DNA of 64,000 nucleotides from Streptomyces mangrovisoli (GTDB lineage Bacteria > Actinomycetota > Actinomycetes > Streptomycetales > Streptomycetaceae). Positions 35,370 through 43,653 of the stretch are shown in pieces. The position numbers and the translations under genes are program-made. The notes under the pieces were generated by a model that did no database searches, was not told the DNA's origin, and worked only from the letters and a program-made list of their open reading frames with translations. Every line of letters starts with the position of its first letter. The stretch's first letter is position 1. Location of the stretch: NCBI RefSeq assembly GCF_000974985.2, contig NZ_LAVA02000033.1, forward strand, positions 1 through 64,000. Reading direction: 5' to 3'.

Positions 35370-36338
35370 ATGCGTGCTCTTCTCGTGGTCAACCCGGCGG
35401 CAACCACCACCAGCGCACGTACGCGCGACGTGCTGATCCACGCTCTCGCGAGCGAGATGAAGCTCGAGGTGGTCGTCACCGAGTACCGGGGGCACGCCCG
35501 CGACCTCGGCCGGCAGGCCGCGGAGAGCGAGGACGTCGACCTGGTCGTGGCGCTCGGCGGCGACGGCACCGTCAACGAGGTGGTCAACGGCCTGCTGCAC
35601 GCCGGGCCCGACCCCGACCGACTGCCCGGCCTCGCCGTGGTCCCCGGCGGTTCGACCAATGTCTTCGCCCGCGCGCTGGGCCTGCCCAACGATCCCGTCG
35701 AGGCGACCGGCGCACTGCTGGACGCCCTGCGCGAGAGCAGCGAGCGGACCGTCGGCCTCGGCATGGCCGCCGGCACCCCGGGCACCGAGGACGAGGCGGT
35801 GCCCGCGCGCTGGTTCACCTTCAACGCGGGGCTCGGCTTCGACGCGGGGGTGGTCGGACGGGTGGAGCAGCACCGGGAGCGCGGCAGGAAGTCCACACAC
35901 GCGCTCTACGTCCGCCAGGCCATGCGCCAGTTCTTCGGCGAGGCCCACCGCCGGCACGGCACGATCACCCTGGAGCGGCCCGGCGCGGAGCCGGTGACCG
36001 ATCTGGTCGCATCCATAGTCTGCAACACGCGTCCGTGGACCTATCTGGGCAATCGCCCGGTGTACGCGTCGCCTAAGGCCTCGTTCGATACGGGGCTCGA
36101 CGTACTCGGTCTCGGCCGTCTGTCCACGCCCGCCGTCGCCCGGTATGTGGGGCAGTTGCTCCTTTCGTCCCCCGAGCGGGGCCCCCATGGGAAGCACGCG
36201 GTCTCACTGCACGACCTGGACCGCTTCACCTTGCATTCGAAGGTGCCCCTGCCGCTTCAGATGGACGGTGACCACCTCGGGCTGCGCACGAGCGTGACGT
36301 TCACAGGCGTACGCCGTGCACTGCGTGTGATTGTGTGA
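35370..36338 (+). CDS. Diacylglycerol/lipid kinase family protein (DagK/YegS-like)
   Basis: 322 residues. The DAGK catalytic domain begins MRALLVVNPAATTTSARTRDVL and has the nucleotide loop VVALGGDGTVNEVVNGLL (about 62-79) and VVPGGSTNVFARALGLP. The C-terminal beta sandwich contains WFTFNAGLGFDAGVVGRVE and LQMDGDHLG, which carries the regulatory metal site residues. It probably phosphorylates diacylglycerol or a related lipid at the membrane. TAATCT lies seven bases before the ATG with no RBS, so translation is probably leaderless. It lies upstream of wblE, separated by 321 bp. Confidence 0.9.
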   Translation: MRALLVVNPAATTTSARTRDVLIHALASEMKLEVVVTEYRGHARDLGRQAAESEDVDLVVALGGDGTVNEVVNGLLHAGPDPDRLPGLAVVPGGSTNVFARALGLPNDPVEATGALLDALRESSERTVGLGMAAGTPGTEDEAVPARWFTFNAGLGFDAGVVGRVEQHRERGRKSTHALYVRQAMRQFFGEAHRRHGTITLERPGAEPVTDLVASIVCNTRPWTYLGNRPVYASPKASFDTGLDVLGLGRLSTPAVARYVGQLLLSSPERGPHGKHAVSLHDLDRFTLHSKVPLPLQMDGDHLGLRTSVTFTGVRRALRVIV

Positions 36339-36659
36339 GTGGAAGCGGCCAAAGTCCTTTCACTCGAACGTTTAGGCCAGGGTCCACCCCATGGAAGTAC
36401 GGCTGTGACCTAGTCGACACCGAGGAATCAAAAAAAACTTTCCGGAAGGGGTTGTATCCGCCGCTGAGGTTTGCGAGTCTCTACGTGGCGATCGGGACGG
36501 ACCGCAACACTGGCCTCCGCTGATCACCAGAACCCCTCTTCGACACACAGGACCCACCGCCGGGAAACCTGGCGCTAGGCCCTTCACTCGTCGAGGGATT
36601 CGTGAAAGCGTTCACATTCACAAGCAACCCGCACGTAATACCAAGGAGAGGTAGCAGCC
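36339..36659. promoter_or_regulatory. 321-bp leader and promoter region of wblE
   Basis: No gene seen. It contains an unusual run of eight A's at 36430-36437 (within GAATCAAAAAAAACTTTCC), rare in this GC-rich DNA, and an ideal AAGGAGAGG RBS before the wblE ATG. The long leader leaves room for several promoters, none of which I can assign with certainty. Confidence 0.55.
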
Positions 36660-36917
36660 ATGGACTGGCGTCACAACGCCGTTTGCCGCGAGGAAGACCC
36701 CGAGCTCTTCTTCCCCATCGGCAACACCGGTCCTGCGCTGCTGCAGATCGAGGAAGCCAAGGCCGTCTGCCGTCGCTGCCCCGTCATGGAGCAGTGCCTG
36801 CAGTGGGCGCTCGAGTCCGGCCAGGACTCCGGCGTCTGGGGTGGTCTCAGCGAGGACGAGCGCCGTGCGATGAAGCGCCGCGCCGCCCGCAACCGGGCCC
36901 GTCAGGCATCCGCCTGA
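36660..36917 (+). CDS. wblE: WhiB-like iron-sulfur regulator WblE
   Basis: 85 residues. Four conserved cysteines, C9, C37, C40 and C46 (CX28CX2CX5C), hold a [4Fe-4S] cluster. The GVWGGLSEDERRAM turn and the basic tail KRRAARNRARQ follow, typical of the WhiB1/WblE branch. Wbl proteins bind the primary sigma factor region 4 and tune promoters in response to NO or redox state; WhiB1 is essential in mycobacteria. It is single-gene, with a strong AAGGAGAGG RBS and a T-tailed terminator downstream. Confidence 0.96.
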   Translation: MDWRHNAVCREEDPELFFPIGNTGPALLQIEEAKAVCRRCPVMEQCLQWALESGQDSGVWGGLSEDERRAMKRRAARNRARQASA

Positions 36918-37040
36918 CACACCCACCCCTGCTGACAGCCTGAGCTTGGCGGCGCGTACAGCGAGTACGCATCTCCCGCCCCCGAGCCGCAGCGCGCAGT
37001 ACCCCCGATGCGCTTAGTAACGAGCAGCAACGAGCACTCA

Positions 37041-37072
37041 GCCTCGGACCACACGACGGTCCGGGGCTTTTT
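37041..37072 (+). terminator. Intrinsic terminator with T-run after wblE
   Basis: GCCTCGGACC pairs with GGTCCGGGGC (one wobble) around ACACGAC and is followed by TTTTT, a textbook intrinsic terminator and rare in this genome. Confidence 0.9.
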
Positions 37073-37075
37073 GCT

Positions 37076-37102
37076 GCGCCGGGGCTCCCACCGCCCCGGC
37101 GC
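37076..37102 (-). terminator. Second hairpin, likely for pdtaS
   Basis: GCGCCGGGGC pairs with GCCCCGGCGC around 7 nt, 16 bases past the stop of the minus-strand kinase gene. Confidence 0.75.
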
Positions 37103-37117
37103 GGCGCGCTTTTCCGA

Positions 37118-38584
37118 CTACTTGTTCGCCCGCACCGGCACGTCCAGGATCACCCGGGTGCCCCGCTCCGGCGCCGGCACCATGTCGAAGGTGCCGCCGA
37201 GTTCGCCCTCCACCAGCGTCCGCACGATCTGGAGGCCGAGGTTGCCGGAGGTCGCCGGGTCGAAGCCCGCGGGCAGGCCGACGCCGTCGTCCTGGACGGT
37301 GACGAGCAGCCGGGCCTCCTTGCTGGTGCCGCCGCGGACGGCGGAGACCTCGACCGTGCCGGTGTCGCCCTCGCGGAAGCCGTGCTCCAGCGCGTTCTGG
37401 AGAATCTCGGTCAGCACCATCGACAGGGGCGTCGCGACCTCGGCGTCGAGTATCCCGAAGCGGCCGCTGCGACGGCCGGTCACCTTGCCCGGGGAGATCT
37501 CGGCGACCATCGCGAGGACCCGGTCGGCGATCTCGTCGAACTCCACCCGCTCGTCCAGGTTCTGAGACAGCGTCTCGTGGACGATGGCGATCGAGCCCAC
37601 CCGGCGCACCGCCTCCTCGAGCGCCTCACGGCCACGCTCGGAGTCGATCCGGCGGGCCTGGAGGCGCAACAGGGCGGCGACCGTCTGGAGGTTGTTCTTG
37701 ACCCGGTGGTGGATCTCCCGGATGGTCGCGTCCTTGGTGATCAACTCGCGCTCGCGGCGGCGCAGTTCGGTGACGTCGCGGACCATCACCAGGGAACCGA
37801 TCCGGGTTCCCTTGGGCTTGAGCGGAATGGCCCGGAACTGGATGACGCCGTCCTTGGCCTCGATCTCGAACTCGCGCGGCGCCCAGCCGCTGGCGAGCTT
37901 GGACAGCGCCTCGTCCACCGGCCCCCGGGTGGGGGCGAGTTCGGCGGTGGTCCGGCCGAGGTCCTGGCCGACGAGGTCGGCGGCGAGACCCATCCGGTGG
38001 TAGGCGGACAGCGCGTTCGGGGAGGCGTACTGGACGATGCCGTCGGCGTCGAGGCGGATCAGGCCGTCACCGACGCGCGGCGAGGCGTCCATGTCGACCT
38101 GCTGCTCGGGGAAGGGGAAGGAGCCGGCCGCGATCATCTGCGCGAGGTCGGAGGCGCTCTGGAGGTAGGTCAGCTCCAGCCGGCTCGGGGTGCGCACGGT
38201 CAGCAGATTGGTGTTGCGAGCGATCACTCCGAGGACCCGGCCCTCGCGGCGCACCGGGATCGACTCGACCCGCACGGGCACCTCCTCGCGCCACTCCGGG
38301 TCGCCCTCGCGCACGATCCGCCCCTCGTCGAGCGCGGCGTCCAGCAGGGGCCGGCGGCCGCGCGGGACGAGATGGCCCACCATGTCGTCGTGGTACGAGG
38401 TGGGGCCGGTGTTGGGGCGCATCTGGGCCACGGAGACGTAGCGGGTGCCGTCCTCGGTGGGGACCCACAGGACCAGGTCGGCGAAGGAGAGGTCGGAGAG
38501 CAGCTGCCACTCCGAGACCAGCAGATGCAGCCACTCGAGGTCGGAGTCGTCGAGCGCGGTGTGCTGGCGGACCAGTTCGTTCAT
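37118..38584 (-). CDS. pdtaS: Cytosolic PAS-GAF histidine kinase, PdtaS ortholog
   Basis: 488 residues. An N-terminal GAF-like sensor (about 5-155: SEWQLLSDLSFADLVLWVPTEDGTRYVSVAQMRPNTGPTSYHDD), a PAS domain (about 170-280: GDGLIRLDADGIVQYASPNALSAYHRMG), then HisKA_2 with EIHHRVKNNLQTVAALLRLQARR (H292/H293) and an HATPase ending LGLQIVRTLVEGELGG. It is close to mycobacterial PdtaS over its length. Its partner PdtaR is an ANTAR RNA-binding regulator, not seen in this window. No membrane segments are present. The start may be GTG 38593 instead of ATG 38584. It is divergent from nagB across a 683-bp region. Confidence 0.92.
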   Translation of the reverse strand: MNELVRQHTALDDSDLEWLHLLVSEWQLLSDLSFADLVLWVPTEDGTRYVSVAQMRPNTGPTSYHDDMVGHLVPRGRRPLLDAALDEGRIVREGDPEWREEVPVRVESIPVRREGRVLGVIARNTNLLTVRTPSRLELTYLQSASDLAQMIAAGSFPFPEQQVDMDASPRVGDGLIRLDADGIVQYASPNALSAYHRMGLAADLVGQDLGRTTAELAPTRGPVDEALSKLASGWAPREFEIEAKDGVIQFRAIPLKPKGTRIGSLVMVRDVTELRRRERELITKDATIREIHHRVKNNLQTVAALLRLQARRIDSERGREALEEAVRRVGSIAIVHETLSQNLDERVEFDEIADRVLAMVAEISPGKVTGRRSGRFGILDAEVATPLSMVLTEILQNALEHGFREGDTGTVEVSAVRGGTSKEARLLVTVQDDGVGLPAGFDPATSGNLGLQIVRTLVEGELGGTFDMVPAPERGTRVILDVPVRANK

Positions 38585-38593
38585 GGAGGGCAC

Positions 38594-39267
38594 GTCTGTG
38601 AGCGTACCCGGCGGTCTGTCCACGTCCGAAAACGATCGTCCGTCACGGCCCCTACGGCGTGTACGCCCCCGGCCGTCCGATGTGTACGGCTCCCGCCGCC
38701 CGGCGTGTACGACTCCTGAAGACACCCGCGGGCCGCGGCGCCTGGGAGGGACCCTCAACCCTCCCGGCACCGCAGCCCGGAGCAATATCGGCCGTAGGGG
38801 TGTGCGGTCCCAGTCGGCCGAGGTCGAGGAGCCGGGGCAGTCAGGGCAGAGAGCCTCGGATCCTCGGTCCGTCCTCCTGTGCGGGGAAGACGGATGCCTG
38901 TGCGTTCTCGTGCGAACCAGCGTGCACTTACCCCGATTCTGGACTAGACCACTACGCCTGTCCATCTGCCGGAGTGTGCCGGTTCCCGTTATTTCTTCGA
39001 CGCGCATCGTGCCGACACGCGGCGTTCTCGTGGAAAGGGTAGCCCGAGCCGGTCGGGAGCGGGGGTGGATGGACGGGGCAATTTCCGTCTGTCCGGTGCG
39101 GCGGCCGTCGTCGGCCGGCCCGGCCGGAACCCCGCCACAAGGGCCTCGGCACGGGGTCGCGGATCTGCGCGACAGGGCCCGTTTCTGTTAGATTGAGACC
39201 CCGATTGGTCTAAACCACATAGCCCTCCGGGGCGTCCCGAGTCCTCAAAGCGAAACGGCAGGCCAGC
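38594..39267. promoter_or_regulatory. 674-bp pdtaS-nagB divergent region with two DasR (dre) sites
   Basis: No supported gene. Two matches to the DasR core TGGTCTAGACCA occur: TGGACTAGACCA (38940-38951, one mismatch) and TGGTCTAAACCA (39206-39217, one mismatch). The second is 51 bp before the nagB GTG and is the expected nagB operator. The first is 356 bp upstream of pdtaS and 316 bp from nagB. Confidence 0.75.
39204..39219 (+). promoter_or_regulatory. DasR-responsive element (dre) of nagB
   Basis: ATTGGTCTAAACCACA differs at one position from the palindromic DasR core TGGTCTAGACCA. DasR releases it when glucosamine-6-phosphate rises, which is the NagB substrate. Confidence 0.88.
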
Positions 39268-40053
39268 GTGGAAGTTGTCATCGTTCCGGACGCCAGGGCG
39301 GGCGGCGAGCTCATCGCCGAGGCCATGGCGCAGTTGCTGCGGCGCAAGCCCGACGCCGTGCTCGGCGTGGCCACCGGCTCCACCCCGTTGCCGGTCTACC
39401 AGGCGCTGACGGCCAAGGTGCGGGCCGGTGCGGTGGACACCTCGCACGCCCGGATCGCCCAGCTCGACGAGTACGTGGGGCTGCCGGCCGACCATCCGGA
39501 GTCGTACCGCTCGGTGCTGCGCCGGGAGGTCCTGGAGCCGCTCGGGATCGGCATGGACGCCTTCATGGGCCCGGACGGCACGGCCGAGGACGTACTGGCC
39601 GCGTGCGCCGCGTACGACAGGACGCTGGCCGGGGCGGGCGGCGTCGACCTCCAGCTGCTGGGGATCGGCACCGACGGGCACATCGGGTTCAACGAACCGT
39701 GCTCCTCGCTCGCCTCGCGCACCCGCATCAAGACGCTCACCGAGCAGACGCGGGTCGACAACGCGCGCTTCTTCGACGGCGACATCGAGCAGGTCCCGCA
39801 CCACGTGATCACGCAGGGCATCGGGACGATCCTGGAGGCGCGCCACCTGGTGCTGCTGGCGACCGGCGAGGGCAAGGCGGACGCGGTCGCGGCGAGCGTC
39901 GAGGGCCCCGTCGCCGCGGTGTGCCCCGCCTCGGCGCTGCAGCTGCACCCGCACGCGACGGTGGTGGTCGACGAGGCCGCCGCGTCCAAGCTGAAGCTCG
40001 CGGACTACTTCCGCCACACCTACGCGAACAAGCCGGAGTGGCAGGGCATCTGA
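39268..40053 (+). CDS. nagB: Glucosamine-6-phosphate deaminase NagB
   Basis: 261 residues from a GTG. Family motifs are clear: LGVATGSTPLPVYQAL (phosphate loop), QLDEYVGLPADHPESYRSVL with the catalytic Asp, GIGTDGHIGFNEP with the ring-opening His, and VTLTEQTRVDNARFF. It converts glucosamine-6-phosphate to fructose-6-phosphate and ammonia in the cytoplasm, joining amino-sugar catabolism to glycolysis. Its substrate is also the DasR effector, so the enzyme resets the switch. The dre site sits 49 bp upstream. It ends at a strong bidirectional terminator shared with dasD. Confidence 0.96.
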   Translation: MEVVIVPDARAGGELIAEAMAQLLRRKPDAVLGVATGSTPLPVYQALTAKVRAGAVDTSHARIAQLDEYVGLPADHPESYRSVLRREVLEPLGIGMDAFMGPDGTAEDVLAACAAYDRTLAGAGGVDLQLLGIGTDGHIGFNEPCSSLASRTRIKTLTEQTRVDNARFFDGDIEQVPHHVITQGIGTILEARHLVLLATGEGKADAVAASVEGPVAAVCPASALQLHPHATVVVDEAAASKLKLADYFRHTYANKPEWQGI

Positions 40054-40079
40054 GCCCACCGCACGCCGGCGGTCGTACG

Positions 40080-40127
40080 ACGACGAAGGCGCCGGCCGCC
40101 CCGAGGGGTGGCCGGCGCCTTCGTCGT
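40080..40127. terminator. 18-bp bidirectional terminator between nagB and dasD
   Basis: A perfect 18-bp stem (40080-40097 with 40110-40127) encloses a 12-nt loop between convergent genes. Confidence 0.92.
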
Positions 40128-40160
40128 ACCGCCCGGCGGACGGGAGGTGCCGGGCGGGCG

Positions 40161-41675
40161 CTACTCCCCCGCGGCGGCCTCCCCCGCGATGACCTCGGCG
40201 GCCGCCCGCCCGCACACCCGGGCCGCGCCGTGGGTGGCGATGTGCAGGGCGCCGCGGGGCGCCGCCTGGGGGATGCCCATCTCGACCACGACCGTGTCGG
40301 GGCGGGCCGCCAGCAGGGTGTCGAGGGCCTCGGCCATCCACGGGTGGCGGTGCTCGTCGCGGACCACGGCGACCACGCGCCGGCCGTCGGCCGCCGCGAG
40401 GGCGTCACGGCCCGCCTCCGGGCCGGTGAAGTTGCCGGTGCCGGTGCCGGGCAGCAGCCGGGCCAGTTCGGCGGCCGGACCCCAGGGGGTCTCGTCACCG
40501 ACGGCGATGTTGGCGACCGGGGTGAACGCGGCGACGTAGGGCGCCTCGGTGAGCGGGGCGAAGGCTCCGGAGCCCTCGCCCCGCGTGACCGTCAGCGCGC
40601 GGCGGGCCGCGGTCAGGCCCACGTCCGGGCCGCCGGTGCCCGCGGGTGCGCCCGCCGCGCCCGCGGCGGCGGTCCAGCGGGCCAGCCGCCGCACCCGTTC
40701 GGCCGCCTCGGCGAGCCGTTCCTCGGAGAGTTCGCCGACCTTCACGGCGGTCACCAGGGCGTCCCGCAGGCGCCGTACCGTCTCGTCGTCGGCGAGGCCG
40801 CCGCCCACGCAGATCGCGTCGGCGCCCGCGGCGATCGCGAGGACGCTGCCGCGCTCGATGCCGTAGGTGCCGGCGATGGCCTGCATCTCCATGCCGTCGG
40901 TGACGATCAGGCCGTCGTAGCCGAGCCGGCCGCGCAGCAGATCGGTGAGGATCGGGCGGGAGAGGGTCGCGGGGCGGTGCGGGTCGAGCGCCGGCACCAG
41001 GATGTGCGCGCTCATCACGGCACGGGTGCCCGCGTCGATCGCCGCGCGGAAGGGCACCAGTTCGCGGGCGTCCAGCAGGTCGGCGTCCGCGTCGATGCGG
41101 GGCAGCGCGTGGTGGGAGTCGACGGCGGTGTCGCCGTGGCCGGGGAAGTGCTTGGTGCAGGCGGCCACGCCGGCCGCCTGGAGGCCGGTGACGTAGGCCG
41201 CGGTGTGCCGGGCGACCAGCTCGGTGTCGGCGCCGAAGGAGCGCACGCCGATCACCGGGTTGCCCGGGTTGGAGTTGACGTCGGCCGACGGGGCCCAGTT
41301 GAGGTTGACCCCGCACTCGGCGAGGCGGCGGCCCAGCTCGAAGGCGACCTCCCGGGTCAGCTCGACGTCGTCCACCGCGCCGAGGGCGTGGTTGCCGGGG
41401 AAGGAGGAGCCGGTGTGCACCTCCAGGCGGGTCACGTCGCCGCCCTCCTCGTCGACGGCGACCAGGACGTCGTCGCGTTCGGTACGCAACTGGGCGGTCA
41501 GTGCCGCCAGTTGGTCCGGGGAGGCGATGTTGCGGCCGAACAGGCCGACGGAGGCGAGGCCCTCACCGAGCCGGCGCAGCAGCCAGTCCGGCGCGGTGGT
41601 GCCGGTGAAGCCGGGCTGCAGGACGGTGAGCGCGTCCCGCGTCAGGGTGTCGGTGCCACGGGCGAAAGTCGTCAT
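40161..41675 (-). CDS. dasD: GH3-family beta-N-acetylhexosaminidase DasD
   Basis: 504 residues, no signal peptide. The GH3 N-acetylglucosaminidase signature KHFPGHGDT (175-183) with D187/S188/H189 is intact, the nucleophile Asp260 lies in LIVTDGMEM, and a C-terminal GH3_C-like domain is present (about 370-500). It probably splits imported chitobiose into GlcNAc inside the cell; muropeptide activity as in NagZ cannot be excluded. It follows dasC by 10 bases, so it is the last gene of the das operon. Confidence 0.92.
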   Translation of the reverse strand: MTTFARGTDTLTRDALTVLQPGFTGTTAPDWLLRRLGEGLASVGLFGRNIASPDQLAALTAQLRTERDDVLVAVDEEGGDVTRLEVHTGSSFPGNHALGAVDDVELTREVAFELGRRLAECGVNLNWAPSADVNSNPGNPVIGVRSFGADTELVARHTAAYVTGLQAAGVAACTKHFPGHGDTAVDSHHALPRIDADADLLDARELVPFRAAIDAGTRAVMSAHILVPALDPHRPATLSRPILTDLLRGRLGYDGLIVTDGMEMQAIAGTYGIERGSVLAIAAGADAICVGGGLADDETVRRLRDALVTAVKVGELSEERLAEAAERVRRLARWTAAAGAAGAPAGTGGPDVGLTAARRALTVTRGEGSGAFAPLTEAPYVAAFTPVANIAVGDETPWGPAAELARLLPGTGTGNFTGPEAGRDALAAADGRRVVAVVRDEHRHPWMAEALDTLLAARPDTVVVEMGIPQAAPRGALHIATHGAARVCGRAAAEVIAGEAAAGE

Positions 41676-41685
41676 CGGGGGAACG

Positions 41686-42528
41686 TCATCCCTTCACGGC
41701 GCCCGCGGTCAGGCCCGCGGCCATCTTGCGCTGGACGAGGAGGAAGAGGACCACGATCGGCACGGCCATCATCGTGGCGCCGGCCATCATCGGGGCGTAC
41801 TCGGTGCCGTGCTTGGTGGTGAAGTTGCCGAGCCAGACGGTCGCGGTCTGGTGCTCCTGGCTGAGCAGCATCAGGGCGTAGAGGTACTCGTTCCACGCCT
41901 GGATGAAGCCGTACACCGAGGTGGCGACCATCCCCGGGGCGAGCAGGGGGAAGACGACGCGCAGGAACGCGCCGGTGCGGGAGCAGCCGTCGACCATGGC
42001 GGCCTCCTCCAGCTCCTTCGGAATGTTGACGATGAAACCGCGCAGCGTCCAGACCGTGAAGGGGAGGATGAACGTCAGGTACGTCAGGATCAGGCCGGTC
42101 AGCTTGTCGTACTGGTGCAGATCGTTCAGGAGCAGGAAGACCGGGATGATCATCGCGACGAGCGGCACCATCTGCACCGCCAGGATGCCCACGATGACGA
42201 TCTTGCGGCCGCGGAAGGCGAACCGGGAGATGGCGAGGGCGGCGAGGGTGCCGACGACGATGCCGATCAGCACGACCGCCACCGACACGATCAGGCTGCG
42301 CCCGACCGGGCCCCAGAAGTCGGCGATGTCGAGGGCGCGCCGGAAGTTGTCGAGCGTGATGCCGGTCGGCAGCAGGCTCGGGTTCGGGTCGATCGCGTCC
42401 TTGGCCGGCTTGAAGGCCGTGTCGAGCATCCAGTAGAGCGGGAAGCCCGCGATGACGAAGACGAGGAGGCCGAGGATGTTCCAGCCGAACCTGGACTTCC
42501 TGGGCGCCCGGGTGTCGACGGCGCTCAT
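41686..42528 (-). CDS. dasC: Chitobiose ABC transporter permease DasC (MalG type)
   Basis: 280 residues. Six membrane spans are predicted, with the EAA loop IPKELEEAAMVDGCSRTGAFLRVVFPLLAPGMVATSVYGFIQAWNEY. The opening SRFGWNILGLLVFVIAGFPLYWMLDTAF and the GNFTTKHGTEYAPMMAG segment are typical MalG-like features. Its ATG overlaps the dasB stop (ATGA). It pairs with DasB to pass N,N'-diacetylchitobiose. Confidence 0.93.
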   Translation of the reverse strand: MSAVDTRAPRKSRFGWNILGLLVFVIAGFPLYWMLDTAFKPAKDAIDPNPSLLPTGITLDNFRRALDIADFWGPVGRSLIVSVAVVLIGIVVGTLAALAISRFAFRGRKIVIVGILAVQMVPLVAMIIPVFLLLNDLHQYDKLTGLILTYLTFILPFTVWTLRGFIVNIPKELEEAAMVDGCSRTGAFLRVVFPLLAPGMVATSVYGFIQAWNEYLYALMLLSQEHQTATVWLGNFTTKHGTEYAPMMAGATMMAVPIVVLFLLVQRKMAAGLTAGAVKG

Positions 42529-43511
42529 TCGACTTCTCCGATCTTCAGCATCTGGCGCATGTAGACGGCGACGACGCCGAGCAGCAGCAGCACGGTGATG
42601 AGGGCGATGGCCGAGCCCTGCGCGTAGTCGTTGACGACGAACGCGCGGTCGTACGAGTAGGTGTTGAGCAGCTGGAACTCCGGCTCGGGGTGGCCGCCGC
42701 GCATCACGAAGACCTGCGGGAAGACGCCCATGTCCCAGATCACCGAGAGGGTCGTGAGCATCACGACGATCGGCTTGAGGATCGGCAGGGTGACGTAACG
42801 GAAGACGCCCCAGGCGCCCGCGCCGTCGAGGCGGGCCGCCTCCTCCAGCTCCTTGGGCACCTGGGTGAGGCCCGCGGAGAGGGTGATGACGACGAACGGC
42901 ACCGCGCCCCAGACCACCAGGAGCATGATCACCGCGAGGCCCTCGGGCCCGCTCGCGAACCAGTTGTGGCCGATCATGTCGACCCCGGGCAGCCTGCTGA
43001 GCAGGGCGTTGAAGACGCCGTAGTCGGAGTCGAAGAGCCACTTGAAGACGGTGGTGGCCACGATGACGGGCATGCCCCAGCTGGCGATCAGCACGATGTT
43101 GATCAGGGTCTTCACCCAGCCGGAGACCTTCTGGAGCAGCAGCGCGATCGCCATGCCGACGACCATGGTGAACACCACGCAGCCGACGGCGAAGACGATG
43201 GTCCGCACGACCACGGACCAGAACTCGCTGTCGCTGAGCACGGTCTTGAAGTTGTCGAAGCCCGCCCACTCGGCCGGCTTGAAGCCCCACAGCTGCGGCT
43301 GGCCGAAGGTCTGGAACGACAGGGTGACCAGCCGGACCAGCGGGTAGCCCATGACGGCCACGAGGACCAGCAGGCAGGGCGCGAGCAGCAGCCAGGGGAC
43401 CGCGGCCCCGTTCGCCGTCCGTGGTCTGCGGGACGCGTGGGGGGCGGCCGGTGGCGGCGCCTGCCGCGGCGGCGGCACCTTGGCGGGGGTGGTCGTGTCT
43501 GCGGCACTCAT
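42525..43511 (-). CDS. dasB: Chitobiose ABC transporter permease DasB (MalF type)
   Basis: 328 residues with an extended N-terminal Pro/Ala-rich cytoplasmic tail (about 1-40), then six spans. The EAA loop VPKELEEAARLDGAGAWGVFRYVTLPILKPIVVML is present, and WLLLAPCLLVLVAVMGYPLVRLVTLSF opens the first span. It pairs with DasC. No ATPase gene is in the cluster; Streptomyces sugar importers of this class share the general ATPase MsiK encoded elsewhere. Confidence 0.93.
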   Translation of the reverse strand: MSAADTTTPAKVPPPRQAPPPAAPHASRRPRTANGAAVPWLLLAPCLLVLVAVMGYPLVRLVTLSFQTFGQPQLWGFKPAEWAGFDNFKTVLSDSEFWSVVVRTIVFAVGCVVFTMVVGMAIALLLQKVSGWVKTLINIVLIASWGMPVIVATTVFKWLFDSDYGVFNALLSRLPGVDMIGHNWFASGPEGLAVIMLLVVWGAVPFVVITLSAGLTQVPKELEEAARLDGAGAWGVFRYVTLPILKPIVVMLTTLSVIWDMGVFPQVFVMRGGHPEPEFQLLNTYSYDRAFVVNDYAQGSAIALITVLLLLGVVAVYMRQMLKIGEVE

Positions 43512-43571
43512 CGCGCGCTCCTCAGCGGTCCCTCAGGGTCGTACGAAGGCGGAACCCCGCGCGGCCCGGAC

Positions 43572-43647
43572 GGGGACGGGCGTGGGGCCCGTCCCCTGAG
43601 CGGGCCGTGCGAGAAGCAGGGCCCTGCCGCCGTCGGCAGAGCCCTGC
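43572..43647 (-). terminator. Two inter-cistronic hairpins between dasA and dasB
   Basis: Minus-strand transcripts pass a 14-bp stem with one mismatch (43616-43629 with 43634-43647) starting 7 bases after the dasA stop, then a 10-bp stem (43572-43581 with 43587-43596). They may stop or stabilise RNA so that the binding protein is made in excess over the permeases. Confidence 0.7.
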
Positions 43648-43653
43648 GTCAGG

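Noticed and set aside
36423..36460. SigR-like promoter (GGAAT...GTT) before wblE
   Set aside because: The gap between the elements is 22 bases, too long compared with the 18 seen before sigR.
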